In this document: positions 1-11,711 of the stretch, piece by piece
Numbering within the stretch: the first letter of the stretch is position 1
How the letters are laid out: every line of letters begins with the position of its first letter
From: Lactarius indigo
Lineage: Eukaryota > Basidiomycota > Agaricomycetes > Russulales > Russulaceae
Direction: 5' to 3'
DNA: 64,000 nucleotides
Assembly: GCA_025766275.1 (NCBI GenBank)
Contig: JAFKAC010000010.1
Span: 434,001 to 498,000, forward strand
Made by a program: the position numbers and the translations under genes
Notes under the pieces: model-generated
What the model was told of the DNA's origin: nothing
The model's input: the letters and a program-made list of their open reading frames with translations, nothing else
The model's database searches: none

Positions 1-7
1 CAATGAT

Positions 8-18
8 ATCTTGGTCTT
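8..18 (-). other. Primer binding site of minus-strand LTR element C (self-priming type)
   Basis: Read on the minus strand, the bases just inside the LTR (positions 20 to 1) begin TTAAGACCAAGAT. The 11-nt AAGACCAAGAT is the exact complement of ATCTTGGTCTT found in the R region of the same LTR (near 250-260, minus strand). This is the arrangement of self-primed Tf1/sushi-group Ty3/gypsy elements rather than a tRNA site. It shows that the LTR at 21-574 is a 5' LTR and that the element body continues leftwards out of the window. Confidence 0.7.
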
Positions 19-20
19 AA

Positions 21-178
21 TGTAACGTCATCACGACGTTAGCTCAACTTGAGCTCGGCAGAGGTGATAACAACTTAGCAAATAGTCACGATGACTCGAA
101 GGTCCGTGCTCTTGCCTTAGTGAACACTCGAAGGTGCACCGGCAAGTCTTACTTCTGATTCTTGAAGGCGATAAGTTG

Positions 179-218
<40 letters not shown>

Positions 219-574
219 ATAGAGAAGGAGAAACAAGTGACGATTCAAGAAGACCAAGATGGCATATCTTGGTCTTCACCAACTATCTTAAATACAAGTC
301 AAGCGGGCTTACAAGTGCTGCTATGAGTCACAGTAAACTAGCGTCCAACGTATTGCAGAAACTGAGCAAACCCTAATACAACTACTAGGTGTACTAGGGT
401 TGAGTCATACCATAACGCCGCTACCTCCTATCTGTAATCGCTGTCCATCGTAAAGGCCTAAGGCCGTGAGTCCGTGACTAATCTACCTTACTGCCGTAGT
501 CACAACCGGTATAGTAAGGGTCCATACTCGTTCCACTTCTCATACAAGTAACTGTCAATGTGCAAAACGTGACA
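21..574 (-). repeat. 5' LTR of Ty3/gypsy element C (family A), minus strand
   Basis: On the minus strand it opens TGTCACG and closes CGTTACA. It aligns by eye with the 3' LTR of element A (15763-16234), including the hairpin GAAGACCAAGA / TCTTGGTCTTC (249-277) and a TATTTAAG promoter box (288-295) about 30 nt upstream of the likely start. It interrupts the pol gene of element A just before the SPYA motif of reverse transcriptase. The target duplication cannot be verified because the other end lies outside the window. It contains an AG microsatellite absent from the other copy. Confidence 0.8.
184..214. repeat. (AG)n microsatellite inside LTR of element C
   Basis: About 15 tandem AG dinucleotides, seen directly. 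They lie in the part of the LTR downstream of the hairpin and explain the Ser/Leu and Glu/Arg runs in overlapping frames. Confidence 0.9.
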
Positions 575-1498
575 CATATCCCCATACGCATTGTCCTTTT
601 TCTTCATTAAAAAGAAGGATGGAAAACTATGCCTGGTGCAGGACTACCGTGTCATCAACTCCCACACAATCCGCAACCAGTACCTGTTACCCCTTATCCA
701 GGACCTCATCCTCAACCTTAGCAACGCCTACATTTATACAAAGCTCAACATCCAATGGGGGTATAACAACATACATATCCGAGACAGGGACCAGGAGAAG
801 GCGGCCTTCAAGACAAAATTTGGTCTTTTCGAGCCCACGGTCATGTTCTTTGGCCTCATGAATTTCCCAGCGACATTCCAGGCAATGATGAACCACATCT
901 ATTGCAACACCATCACAAAACACGAGCATTTGGGCACCACGATACGTGTCTACATGGATGACATTGGGATTGCCACTCACTTTGATCATGATCTAGCTGC
1001 TCATACGGCCGCCGTCAAAGATGTATTGCGTGTCGCTCAGGAACACAACCTCTACTTCAAGCTGGAGAAGTGTTTGTTCCATCAACCGCGAATGGATTAC
1101 CTGGGGGTAATCCTTGAAAGGGGGGTAACACACATGGACCCTGTAAAAGTTCAGGGAATCAAGGACTGGCCGACACCGACCAAGGTCAAAGACGTACGAT
1201 CCTTTTTGGGCTTCTGCAACTTTTACCAGCTTTTCATTCGCGGTTTTGCAATGCACGCCAAACCCCTTAACAAACTAACGTGCAAAGACTTGGAGTGGAG
1301 ATGGACAGACGAAGAAGACAAGGCATTTAACATGTTAAAGCAGCTGGTGACAGAAGAACTGGTATTGGCTCACCCAGTACTTCAAGATCCATTTGAATTG
1401 GAGGTCAACACCTCTGGCTATGTGGTGGGAGCGGTGTTATTACAACGAAAAGCTGATGGAAAAAGGCACCCAATAGGTTACTATTCCGCCACACTATC
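575..1498 (+). pseudogene. Element A pol, part 1: reverse transcriptase and start of RNase H
   Basis: Reverse transcriptase of a Ty3/gypsy chromovirus: SPYA, KKKDGKL, a substituted TKLNIQ (TKLDI expected), KFGLFE, NFPATFQ, catalytic YMDD at 951-962, LGFCNFY and the start of RNase H (ending YYSATLS). The frame is open to 1498, where the 5' LTR of element B begins. It resumes at 12233 (SKAERNYDIYDLELL) after B and one copy of the 5-bp target duplication CTATC. Upstream it is cut by LTR C. Two catalytic-region substitutions (LNIQ for LDIR, VNTSG for VDASG) suggest decay independent of the insertion. Confidence 0.88.
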
Positions 1499-2007
1499 TG
1501 TTATGGAACGGACTTGGTGACTCATTACACACAACTCATGACTGGTTATGACTACGGTCCGGTATTGATATTAGTCATGGACTCTTACATCGTATCAGTC
1601 AGCATAGCAGTTCGCATGTGATTGTGACTCATGTATGACTTATTCCTAGGATAGCTGTACTAGGGTTTGAGCTAGTTACGCTATTGGCTTTGTACTGTTC
1701 TAGCAGCACTTTAAAGCCCGCACGTATCTGTATAAGTAGTCATTCTGGAAGACCAAGAGTCCCCATCTTGGTCTTCTTCAATCCACCTCTTTGACTCGTC
1801 TCCTGTTCGCCTTAGTCTCTGACTAAGTGTGCTTCCGCTCCTGTCCAAACAAGGGATAGTACTTCTCCATCTTTGCTGCAGTGTGTGCCAGTGTGCCCCT
1901 GTTCAGCTTGTGTTGGGTTGACATGTGATCCCCATTCGCCTTATCCCCGCTAAGTCAACTACGCCTATTCTAAGTCCAAGTCGGACTAACGCCAGTGGAG
2001 TGTAACA
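1499..2007 (+). repeat. 5' LTR of element B
   Basis: Starts TGTTAT (TGTTAC in the 3' copy) and ends GTAACA. The same sequence recurs at 11724-12232 and, as a solo LTR, at 14061-14568. It contains a TATAAG box at 1731-1736 and the hairpin at 1748-1776. Confidence 0.93.
1731..1776 (+). promoter_or_regulatory. LTR promoter: TATA box, predicted start and self-primer hairpin
   Basis: TATAAG lies at 1731-1736. About 30 nt downstream is an inverted repeat GAAGACCAAGA (1748-1758), 7-nt loop, TCTTGGTCTTC (1766-1776). A transcript starting near 1765 would begin ATCTTGGTCTT, which is complementary over 11 nt to the primer binding site at 2010-2020. That matches the self-priming rule known for Tf1 (11 nt at the RNA 5' end). 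The start position is inferred from TATA spacing, not observed. Confidence 0.6.
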
Positions 2008-2009
2008 TT

Positions 2010-2020
2010 AAGACCAAGAT
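2010..2020 (+). other. Self-primer binding site of element B
   Basis: AAGACCAAGAT begins 2 nt after the end of the 5' LTR. It complements ATCTTGGTCTT at 1765-1775 in the LTR exactly. A normal tRNA-type PBS (TGG...) is not seen at this place. Confidence 0.7.
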
Positions 2021-2048
2021 CCTCATTGTGGCGTACTCGACCAGAGAC

Positions 2049-3954
2049 CAGTGGACATCTTTCCATCCCTATTATATCGAATGAAGAGGAGATCGCAACG
2101 TACCAACAAGATTCTTGGAAGCAGCCCAGTGGAGAGAACGAGGAGAAGACACTGGATATTTCATAGAGTTTAATGGTCCAAACCGTTTTCAACCTGTTGA
2201 GTTCAATTTCGAACACCTCTGTTGGACCAAAGTTACTTGGAATCCTATAGATCGTTGCTGGGACGTTGTACGACCAGCAGGAAGAAATTACAATTGTGAT
2301 ATCGATGCGTGAGAACTCAATAGCCGCGCAGACTACGGTCCCATTGACGGACAAGCACAAGAACACACAGACGAAGGAATCAGCGGAGAAGAAACTTCTG
2401 ATAGTCAACAATTGCCAAGCAGAGGAAACACACCAGCAGAAGATGCCAGCCTTGGAGCTATTGGCGATCACATCATACAACGAACTGAGTCTCTTACTAT
2501 TCACCAACCCGAACCAGAAATAATCCACGTTCACAGCCCAGCAGTCGCAATGGCCACTGCCACCATCACACAAGAAGAAGTACAGCTCACCGCTGAAGCA
2601 AGGGATCAAATAGCCCTAGAAGAACAAAGATGTATCGCGGAAGAATCACGAGCCAATTTGGCTCCCATCAATCCATACACTGGTCATCAAATGACTGATG
2701 ACGACGTAGCAATCCATCGTGCCATTGGGCCAGATGTAGCCAACCCCCCTAGTGGTGGAGGTGGACCCCCTGGCAACTTACCAGGAGGGGGACCCCCATC
2801 CAGAGGACCCGGATTCAGAGGGTTTCCCGGAGGATTCCCAGGAGGACCACCAGGAGGAGGACCCCCCAGAGGAGGATTACCAGGTGCAGGTCCCATTGTC
2901 CTTCCTCCAAATAGCAAATTAGCTGGCGAAGCACCTACAGTATTCGATGGAGAACGCACCAAAGTCGAAGCGTTTCTCACTCAATGGCACGTATATTGGG
3001 GCATGAATGCTGATGAAGGCATCATGGCAACCCCATACCGACGCACCTTACTTTTTCTTTCCTATATTAAGGGTGTCAATGTTAGCGAATGGGTACTAGC
3101 GATGCTTACCTGGCTCAATGGCCAGATACAAACTGGCATACCCTGAACAAGTGAAGGACTATGGAATGAAGTCACACGTAGCTTCATGCAGCGCTTCCGA
3201 AACACAATGGAGCAAGAGCAAGCCCAATACAAATTAAAGAAGGGGCTCAGAATGACCGGAGGAAATCTAGATGAGTATTGCACGCAGTTCGAACAACTAG
3301 TGCGACGTGCTCAGTATCGACTCGACGATCCCCAGACACTTGACTTATTCACAAGTGGGTTACCCACCGAATTATATTCGAAAGTATATACCCTCGACTC
3401 TCCACGCAACTATCGTGAATGGAAAGAAGCAGCAACCACTTGCCAACAACAATACATGCACCTCAAGGCTATGCTCAACAAGGGAGCACCAAAACAAGAT
3501 CGACCGCAGCGCCAACGCCAATGGCAAGGGCCACCATGAAGTACTTGGCAGCGCAGCCAAGGAATCTCCCTCGGGATCCAAACGCAATGGACACCTCAGT
3601 GGATCGAATTTGAGGGCGCCTGACAGGAGCAGAAGACATACTTGCTCCCCGACCCCCATACCAACCTCGTGGAGGGTTTCTACAGAGGGGAGGAGGACGA
3701 AATAACCAAAGGCCAGTCACATGTTATAATTGTGGAAAGGACGGACATATGGCCTGAGATTGCAGACAACCACGGGGAAATTATCAACCCCAAGTTTCAA
3801 GTAGTTGGTATATTGACACCGACTACCATCAACAAGAACCCAAAGTCGCTACCAGGGCAGTCCAAGAAGCACCCCCTCAACAGTGCGCCAGTGACTGGCT
3901 TAATGGAGTAGCAGGAGAATCGGATGACATAAAAGACCTTATCCTCCAACAGTT
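2049..3954 (+). pseudogene. Element B gag (capsid, Gly/Pro-rich linker, CCHC zinc knuckle)
   Basis: The frame runs from about 2049 without a clear ATG and contains in-frame TGA codons at 2310 and 3144. Order: acidic/Gln-rich N-terminal part, a collagen-like Gly/Pro tract (about 2755-2890), a Retrotrans_gag-type capsid region (about 2930-3480, with WNEV, YCTQFEQLV and LPTEL), then a zinc knuckle CYNCGKDGHMA-x-DC at about 3722-3763. The knuckle is in another frame than the capsid, so there is a frameshift between about 3419 and 3539. Further TGA codons fall at 3611 and inside the knuckle at 3755, where arginine (MARDC) is expected. Gag would have packaged the element RNA. Confidence 0.8.
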
Positions 3955-6900
3955 GTGGAAAAAGGAGGGTTTTCAGGACGCCTGAACCTATCGGCCTGGG
4001 TGAGGGCAGTTAATTGTAACAGTGTAATCATGACTCACTATTGTTCTATGAGAGTTCCAGTATCGATTCGCACCAGTTACACCATGGCCGACATACAAGC
4101 ATTAGTCGACTCAGGAGCAACCCATTGCTTCATGAGACCCTCCTTCATCAAAAGGATGGGATTCGGGACCAAGCCACTAGACGTCCCAAAGAAGATATGG
4201 AATATCGACAACACAGAAAACAAATTGGGGCATATCACCCATTATGTTGATGTCAATGTGCAAACTAAAGGAATTAACAAGGAGATATGCTTTCTTATCA
4301 CAGACATAGGAAACGAAGATGTTGTGCTAGGGTATCCATGGCTTGCCATATACGACCCCCACATCAAATGGTCGCAAGCAGCCATACACAAAGATATGCT
4401 CCCCATTGTCATTCGATCAGTAAATCCCTGCATCCAAAGAATCACACCCATCGTGGCAACTGCCTCTGTACAAAACGACAACTATGAAGTCGTACACTCC
4501 TGCATCATCACTGACAAACAGCGGCAACAATTTGAAGAAGACTGCCGAATTAGGGCAACAGCCACAGATCTTGCCATTGCTGCCCAGCAATATGTTACGA
4601 AAGCTGAGTTACCCCCCGAGTATCGAGAGTTTGAGCGCCTCTTCAGTGAAGAAGTGTCGGACAGGTTTCCTCCCAGTAGACCCTGGGATCATGCAATTGA
4701 GTTTAAACCAGGGACAGCCAACGCCATTGACTGCAAAATATACCCAATGACACAAGAAGAAGATAAGAAGCTGCACAAATGGATAGATGAACAATTGAAG
4801 AAGGGGTACATATGACCTTCTAAGTCTCCCTACGCATCCTCCTTTTTCTTCATCAAAAAGAAAGATGGAAAGCTACGGCCTGTACAAGATTACCGGAAAA
4901 TCAACACAGTCACTATTCGCAATCAGTACCCCCTCCCTCTTATCTCTGACCTCATCACCGACCTGAGCAACGCCCACATCTACACCAAACTTGACATTAG
5001 GTGGGGATATAACAATGTGCGCATCAAGGAAGGAGACGAAGAAAAGGCCGCATTTAAGATGTGATACGGACTATTCGAACCAATGGTGATGTTTTTCGGC
5101 TTGACAAACTCCCCCGCAACATTCCAGACCATGATGAACTTCATCTTCAGAGACATCATGGCTAAACATGAAGCATGCAGTACGGTTATCTGGGTATACA
5201 TGGACGACATCGGCATTGCAACAGGACTCAACTATTCCCTCCAAGATCATATCGAAGCAGTCAAAGACGTCCTCTGCGTATCCGCAGAGCATGATCTATA
5301 TTACAAGCTCAAAAAATGCCTCTTCCATTCCCCACGCATGGATTACCTGGGGGTAATCCTTGAAAAGGGGGTGACATGTATGGACCCCGTCAAAATTTCT
5401 GGCATCAAGGACTGGCCGACGCCAACCAAAGTTAAGGACGTCTGCTCTTTTCTTGGCTTCTGCAACTTTTACCGACCCTTCATACAAGGCTTTGCAACCA
5501 AGGCATGACCACTTAACAAACTCACACAAAAAGACACCGAATGGCATTGGGGAATCAAAGAAGAAAGGGCATTCCAAGACCTCAAAACCCTCATCACCAG
5601 CGAACCTGTCCTAGCGCATCCTGATCTCACCCAACAATTCGAGTTGGAAGTCGACGCATCGGGGTTTGCGACTGGAGCAGTTCTTCTTCAGCACAAAGGA
5701 GACGGCAAACGACACCCCATCGGTTATTACTCATCCACCCTCAACAAAGCAGAATGGAACTACGACATCTATGACCTCGAACTCCTGGCAATCATCAAAG
5801 CTTTCCGCCACTGGAGGCCTCTCTTAGCAGGCTCTCCCCACAAAATCAAAGTATTCTCCGACCATCTCAATCTGCAATATTGGAAGTTGCCACAGAAGAT
5901 CAGTAGACACGTAGCCAGGGAAGTACTCAAACTCTCAGAATATGACTTTGAGATTCATCACATCAAGGGAACTTCCAACGGACGTGCTGACACCCTATCA
6001 CGAAGACCAGACTACGATCAAGGGGAAAGTGACAATGAAGGAGTAACAGTGCTACCAGAAAATGTCTTTGTACGTGCTGCCACACTGGAGGAACCACGAC
6101 ACCCACATTGGAGACCGGAAATATTGCCAGCAGAGATGACCCCAGAACATCCCATTTACAAACAAGATTTAGCTAAGTTGAAACCTTGGGTTGACGCTCA
6201 CAAGCTAAAAGATATTGAAGGGATGTGGTACAAGGATGGACGCTGGGTAGTCACCAGCGGTATCCATGATAAACGAACCATTATTGCTGCCCACCACAAC
6301 TCTCCTGTTTACGGTCACCCTGGCATCAAATGTACTCTCCAACTCACCGAACGACATTACTGGTGGCCACAAATGAAAAACAATATTCAAGACTATGTCA
6401 AAGGATGCACAGAGTGCCAGCGACATAAAGTCAATCTCCGTCCCATTAGAGCGCCTCTACAACCCATTTATCCCAAACCGGAAGCCCTGCCATTCGAGAC
6501 CATTGCAGTGGACTTTATTACCAAACTCCCCATCTCTCGTGGTTACGACTCTATTTTGACAGTAACAGATCATGACTGCACCAAAGCTGCCATCTTCATT
6601 CCCTGCAACAAAGAGATAACAGCTGAAGGGACGGCCACCCTGTATGTCTCTCATGTTTTCCCATGATTTGGACTCCCCTCGCGTGTTATCAGTGACCGAG
6701 ATCCCCGCTTCGCATCCAAATTCATGAGAGAGATATGCAAAATCCTTGGCATCAGCCAAAACATCTCGACCGCTTATCACCCCAGAACCAACGGCCAATC
6801 GGAACAAACAAATCAGTGGCTGGAGCAATATCTCCATTTTTGGGTAAATGAGTGACAAGACGACTGGGTTTGCTATCTACCCATGGCAGAATTCATGGAT

Positions 6901-7531
6901 AACAACTGGCCTAATGAAACCACGTGGGAGTCCCCATTTTTCCTCTTATCAGGGTTCAATCCCCGTGCTGATTGGACCGATAGACCTTCCCCTATTCCAC
7001 AAGTGTCCCTGAGACTAGACCAATTCAAGCAAGCGCAACAGCGCGCGTTCTTGTGCATGCTCAAGGCACAAAAGTCATGGGTTAAACACAAAGATACACC
7101 CAAATTCAAAGAAGGGGACCTTGTGTGGCTCAAAGGACACCACCTATGCACACATCAACCAACTGCAAAACTCGCGGCTAAGCGGCATGGACCGTTTAAG
7201 ATTACTCAGGTGTTGTCCCCTGTCAACTATCGCCTCGAACTTCCCACGCAGTGGAGTATCCATGACGTCTTCCACATCGATCTTCTCACACCTTATCGCG
7301 AAACACCCACGCACGGACCAAACTATCAGTGCCCACCACCGGATCTGGTAGATAACGAAGAAGAGTATGAAGTCAAGAAGATTCTAGACTCTCAGCAATT
7401 CAGCAGAAGATGTTGGCTCCAGTATCTCGTCAAATGGAAGGGCTACCCAGACTCAGACAATCAGTGGGTCGATAAGGATGACGTATTTGCCGATGAAGCC
7501 GTTTGGGAATTCAAAAATTCTAATCCCGACA
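3955..7531 (+). pseudogene. Element B pol: protease, RT, RNase H, integrase, chromodomain
   Basis: Aspartic protease with DSGA at 4108; reverse transcriptase with YMDD at 5197-5208 and LGFCNFY; RNase H with EVDASG; integrase with an HHCC zinc-binding region (about 6293-6422) and catalytic D (6511), D (6694), E (6802) with the usual 35-residue D-E spacing; chromodomain at about 7360-7515 (EYEV...YLVKWKGYP...WV). Element-typical Tf2-like chromovirus pol. Interrupted by TGA at 4813, 5062, 5506, 6664 and 6853, each where Arg (or Lys/Arg) is expected. The frame then reads into the TIR element at 7532; without that insertion it continues in frame into the extension beginning at 9946. Confidence 0.9.
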
Positions 7532-9945
7532 CATCAGGAAAAATGGTATCCTAAAAGTTTTTAAAAAATTTAACAAATTTCAGAAAAATGGCAATATATG
7601 TTAAGAAATAAGCTATTTTTCCGATTTTCCAAAATTGTCAAGATAGGTGAGATAAAAACCTCCCTCCAAATTTCCAGTTAGATTTGGTAAAATCTTACCA
7701 AATATCTGAATAAATGGACATATTTTAGCATATATTGGGTGAATATGTCCGAAATTGCATCACAAACAGCAGAGTATTTTAGTTGCAGACAAGGGCACTC
7801 AGTTATAGTTGCATCCAAAAAGCAATAATATATTGTAACTAATAAGAGTACATGAAACTACAATTAATACAGGGTAAGTGAGGGCAGTGACATGGTCATG
7901 GCTATGGCCAATGTGTGGCGGGGTGGCAGTGGGATGGGTAGCAGCGGTGTCATGTATTGCCATAGGCCTGCAGGTTCAATATAAGAAAAAAACGAAACCA
8001 AAAAAAAAAAAAAAAAAACTTATCTAAATATTGAGCCAAGTGGGTGGCAGTGACATTGCCACGAACGGTGTGGTGGTAGGCAAGCAGGGAGATAGGTCCT
8101 GCACGAGTTCAACATTAAAAGAAAAAAAAAAAAAGAAAAAAAAGAAAAACTTATCTAGATTTGTGGGGCCGAGATAGGAGGGTGTGGGGTCATGACAGGG
8201 CTTGCACGCAGCAAGTTGGCACTGTGGGGGTCTTGCGTCCTTGTTGGGAATGTTGCTGTGGACCAGCGTGTGGAGAAGTGAAGTCGTTGAGGCAGCGGTG
8301 GTTGGAAGGGACAGTGTGGCACCGTTGTCCTATCTTGCATGCAGCGAGGTGGTGGGAGGACCTGCGAGGTGAGGTGCAAGGTGCATTGCATGCGCTGGAG
8401 AAGTAGGATGAGAAAAAGAAAAAGAAAAAGAAACAAAGAAAAAAAAAACATATCTTGTTTGCTGGGCCGAAGCCCAGCTTGTCGTCAACCGCCTCTTCAT
8501 AATGAGTGTAGTGGGGAACAGCAGCAGGGGGTGTTGGGGCTGAGGGAAGGAGGTGGCAGCTTGCATAGCTGGCGCTCGCCGCAGATGGGGTGTGGGCGTC
8601 GTCCTTGCGTACAGCGGGTATGGTGGTAGATCCTTGAGTGGCCCATGAAAAGAAAACAAAAAACAAAAAAACACGTACTGTCGGCTGCATCTTGCATTGG
8701 CTGTGGGAGTGGAGGCCACACTGGCTGGGCTGAGATGGCAGTGGTGTGGGTGGGTGCAGTGGCCTGGATATCAGCGCGGTGAGAGACAAAGGGAAAAAAA
8801 AAAAAGACTTACTGTATCCAAGATGTAGGAGGGAGGTGACGTGGCAACTGGGCGTGGCGACTTGAAAAAATCGTCAAGCGGAGGCTTATGTAATCTGTGG
8901 CGTGAACGCGTGAACACCCACTCACTCCATTTCCTCTCAACGCTACCCCTCTGGGGGGTTTTTTTTCTTCTCTTCCCACCACGCATGCGGACCACCTCCA
9001 CAGCCTACGCCAGAGGAAAGACACGGTTGGGGAAGTGCCGGACTTCGGCTTAATGCATAAGTTTTCTTTTTGTTTCTTTTTCTTTTTTTCTTTTTTTCCG
9101 CTTGCAGGACCCCCGTGGACATGAACCACCACGGCCGTGGCCATACCGGCCTCATCGCCACCCCCGACGTGGCACGCCATGCCCCGACCGCCAACCCACC
9201 ACCACGCCGCCCCAACCTGGCGTCCAAGACCCTGCCACCTCCAACTTGATACCACGCCGCCCCGTTGTATCATGCAAGACCCCGCTGCCGTCGCCGCTGA
9301 CCCGCCGCACCACGTCAATGCTGCGTGCAAGACCCCGCCACCACCGACCCGCCGTGCCACCCCAGCGCGCCCACCACCACCTGCGCCACGCCGCCCCAAC
9401 ACGCACGCAAGACCCCACCACGCAGCTTCAAGACCCCGCCACGCCGACCCGCCACGCCGCCTCATCATGGCATGCAAGGCCCCCGTCACGCGGCTTCAAG
9501 ACCCCGGCGCCACCACTGCCCCAGCACGCGGCTTCAAGACTCCCCCACTACCAGCATACCTCCACACCACCCCGACACGCCACGCAAGACCCCCATTGCC
9601 ACCATGCTTCCCTAATATATTAATTAAACTGTAGTTACATGTACTCTTCTTAGTCAAATATATTATTATTATTTGAATGGAGCCACAGTTCACTAAATTG
9701 CACTGAAATGCTTTGCTGGATGTGATGTAAATTTGGACACATTCAGTCAAAACACACTGAACATGTGTTCATTTATGCAGATATTTGGTGATATTTCCCA
9801 AAATATAACTAGATATTAGAGGGGAGGTCTTTATCTTGCCAAATTTTCACAACTTTTGAAAAATCATAGCAATTATTCATATATTACCATTTTTCTAAAA
9901 TTTGTTAAATTTTTTAAAAATTCTAGGATACCGTTTTTCCTGATG
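7532..9945. mobile_element. 2.4-kb non-autonomous TIR transposon (CATCAGG termini), copy 1
   Basis: Begins CATCAGGAAAAA and ends with its reverse complement. The inverted similarity extends imperfectly for roughly 330 bp at each end (7532-7865 and 9620-9945). A 2-bp direct repeat CA (7530-7531, 9946-9947) flanks it. Excision of the element plus one CA joins the chromodomain frame of B to the downstream frame. No transposase is recognisable. The interior has G-rich blocks separated by long A/T homopolymer tracts resembling introns, and a C-rich half with a repeated TGCAAGACCC motif. Termini match those of the two Plavaka elements in this window (CATCAG), so a Plavaka transposase may mobilise it (inference). 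Confidence 0.85.
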
Positions 9946-11691
9946 CAGAGAGACGCATATAAGGATGACCTCTCACCACGATGAGTCTCCATCACCCATT
10001 TCTTCCATGTCCTCTACTCAACGCAATGACCAGCTCGCACTCCTCTCCACCCTTGTCCACGACTCCACTGCTACGCTTGTCAACCCCGACGACACCAATG
10101 ACACCGCAGCCATTAGAGCTGCAACCACAGAAGGTCCCACCATGCAGCATGAGGACGACGGGCCTATCACTGCTGAAGAACTGCAGCAGACATTGCAGCG
10201 ATTCCCTGTGCCCATACAGGGAACTCTCAGCAACGATCCAACAACAACTCAACCAACACCTCCACCTATCTACGCCCTCACAAATCCCAACACCAGTGAG
10301 CCCGAAGTCTTCCTCACTGAAGACGAGCTTTTTTGGCTTCAAGCAGCTGTACCGTGCAGTGAAACCGCCCAACGCCATGCAGAAGTACGAGCAGGAGTGG
10401 AAAGAGACGGCAGCGTGGTGGCAGCAGGAGCAACTGCATATCGCCACCTGCCGACGCTGAATGATAAAGGAGCGGAGGGAGTATTGGACGAGAATGAGGA
10501 TGAAGACGAGCTTGGAGACCACTACCCCATCAGGCACGCATTCCTTAACCATGAATTCTACGCTGAAGATCCAGCCGCCACTCCCTACCTTGTTGACGCA
10601 AGTGGGAACCCTCTACACAGAGGACGAGTCACCGTGGCACAAGTGGCTTGTTATACACCAATGGGCGAACAAGACCCAGCAACCAGGGCCGTCATCCCTG
10701 AAGGGTTCCGGGTCAATCGAGGACCCGATTACATTCCGTTCCCGATCAAACTCCCTAACGAACCGATGATACAAGCATCTCATGTACAGGTTATCCAAGG
10801 AGGAGAGACCCCTTCATACTTGGATTAGCTCCGGGGTCGGGTTTCCTCTACGGCAAACCCCTTTATGCCACCCCCCACCTGTTGAGACGCGACTGTTAAA
10901 GTCACATGTCTCGTGGGATCTGATTGAGTCAGCCCACATACTATATACGGTATCTGTCCCTTATGGACTCATGGACACTTCGGACTCATATGGACCGCTT
11001 TAGTTTATCTTTATTGTTAAGATCCATATATGGTTCTTATTGTTTTCTCTATTGTTAAGATACCAGTATTGTCTGCTTTAGGCAGCTATTGTTCTCTGCC
11101 ATCCAATGGCATTTCTCCCTCTTGCGCACAGACCATTATTAGCTAAGCATCCTGTATATAAGGACTGCTGTTTTTGCCTCTACACTTCAGAGTTCCCTTC
11201 ACCTCTGAAGTGTAAGTTCCTTCTCTTTACTTCTCTTATTACCTTTACTCATAGGCATTGCTTCTCTACAGTAACTTGTCCTACTAGGTATGCAGTTGTA
11301 ATAGAGTTCCCTTCACCTCTGAAGTTAACTTGTCCTACTAGCTTTCCAAGCTTATCTCTTGCTTGTTAGTTCTGTGCTTCAACACCACCTTCCGAAGAAC
11401 AACCGCGCCTTCATCCCCCATGAGGAGTATTTCATGCTCTGCGATTGGCACCCCACTGACCTCTTACTAATGCGTATTGGGGATGTCACTCTTACCCAAG
11501 AACTGCGCCGTTTCCAGCAGTTCGCCTTTGCTGAGGATCAACTGGAGAAGCAGATTTGGCAACTACAGCTGGACAAGCAGATGGTGGCTGCAGATAAAAA
11601 GGACAGTCTCTATCGTCTTGAGAGGGCTAACATACTAGTACGGATGGAAGATGAAGTGGAGCGGATGAGGCAGGAATCGATGGCAGATTAG
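9946..11691 (+). pseudogene. Element B C-terminal pol extension (unrecognised domain), split by a solo LTR
   Basis: When the TIR element is removed the chromodomain frame continues without a stop into a Ser/Thr/Asp/Glu-rich segment and then a conserved block (LGDHYPIRHAFL, GRVTVA, PEGFRVNRGPDYIPFPI). Homologous blocks occur at 14569-15732 in element A and 16235-16314 in D. A frameshift lies near 10815, after which KPLYATPHL matches element A. The solo LTR 10880-11384 then interrupts, and the frame resumes with a C-terminal part predicted to be coiled coil (QLEKQIWQLQLDKQ ... ERMRQE), stopping at 11691, about 20 bp before the polypurine tract. I do not recognise the domain; since it is kept in at least two families it probably has an element function. 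Confidence 0.7.
10880..11384 (+). repeat. Solo LTR of a third retrotransposon family
   Basis: Starts TGTTGAG, ends TTCAACA, and is flanked by a perfect 5-bp duplication CCACC (10875-10879, 11385-11389). Contains TATATAAG at 11154-11161. Its removal rejoins the coding frame of element B (PHL then PKNNRAF). Not similar to the LTRs of A or B. The strand is given from the TATA box. Confidence 0.85.
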
Positions 11692-11711
11692 TGAGGTGGG
11701 CCTCACTCCTG

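Noticed and set aside
571..579. 5-bp target duplication for element C
   Set aside because: The bases left of the LTR are its own primer site, not flank; the matching duplication lies outside the window and cannot be checked.
8155..8789. Phe/Ser-rich minus-strand frames
   Set aside because: Produced by poly-T tracts of the same element; the tracts look like intron sequence, not coding.
9102..9634. Pro/His/Thr-rich frames in several phases
   Set aside because: They arise from the C-rich repeat half of the non-autonomous TIR element; three phases are open at once and none resembles a protein family.
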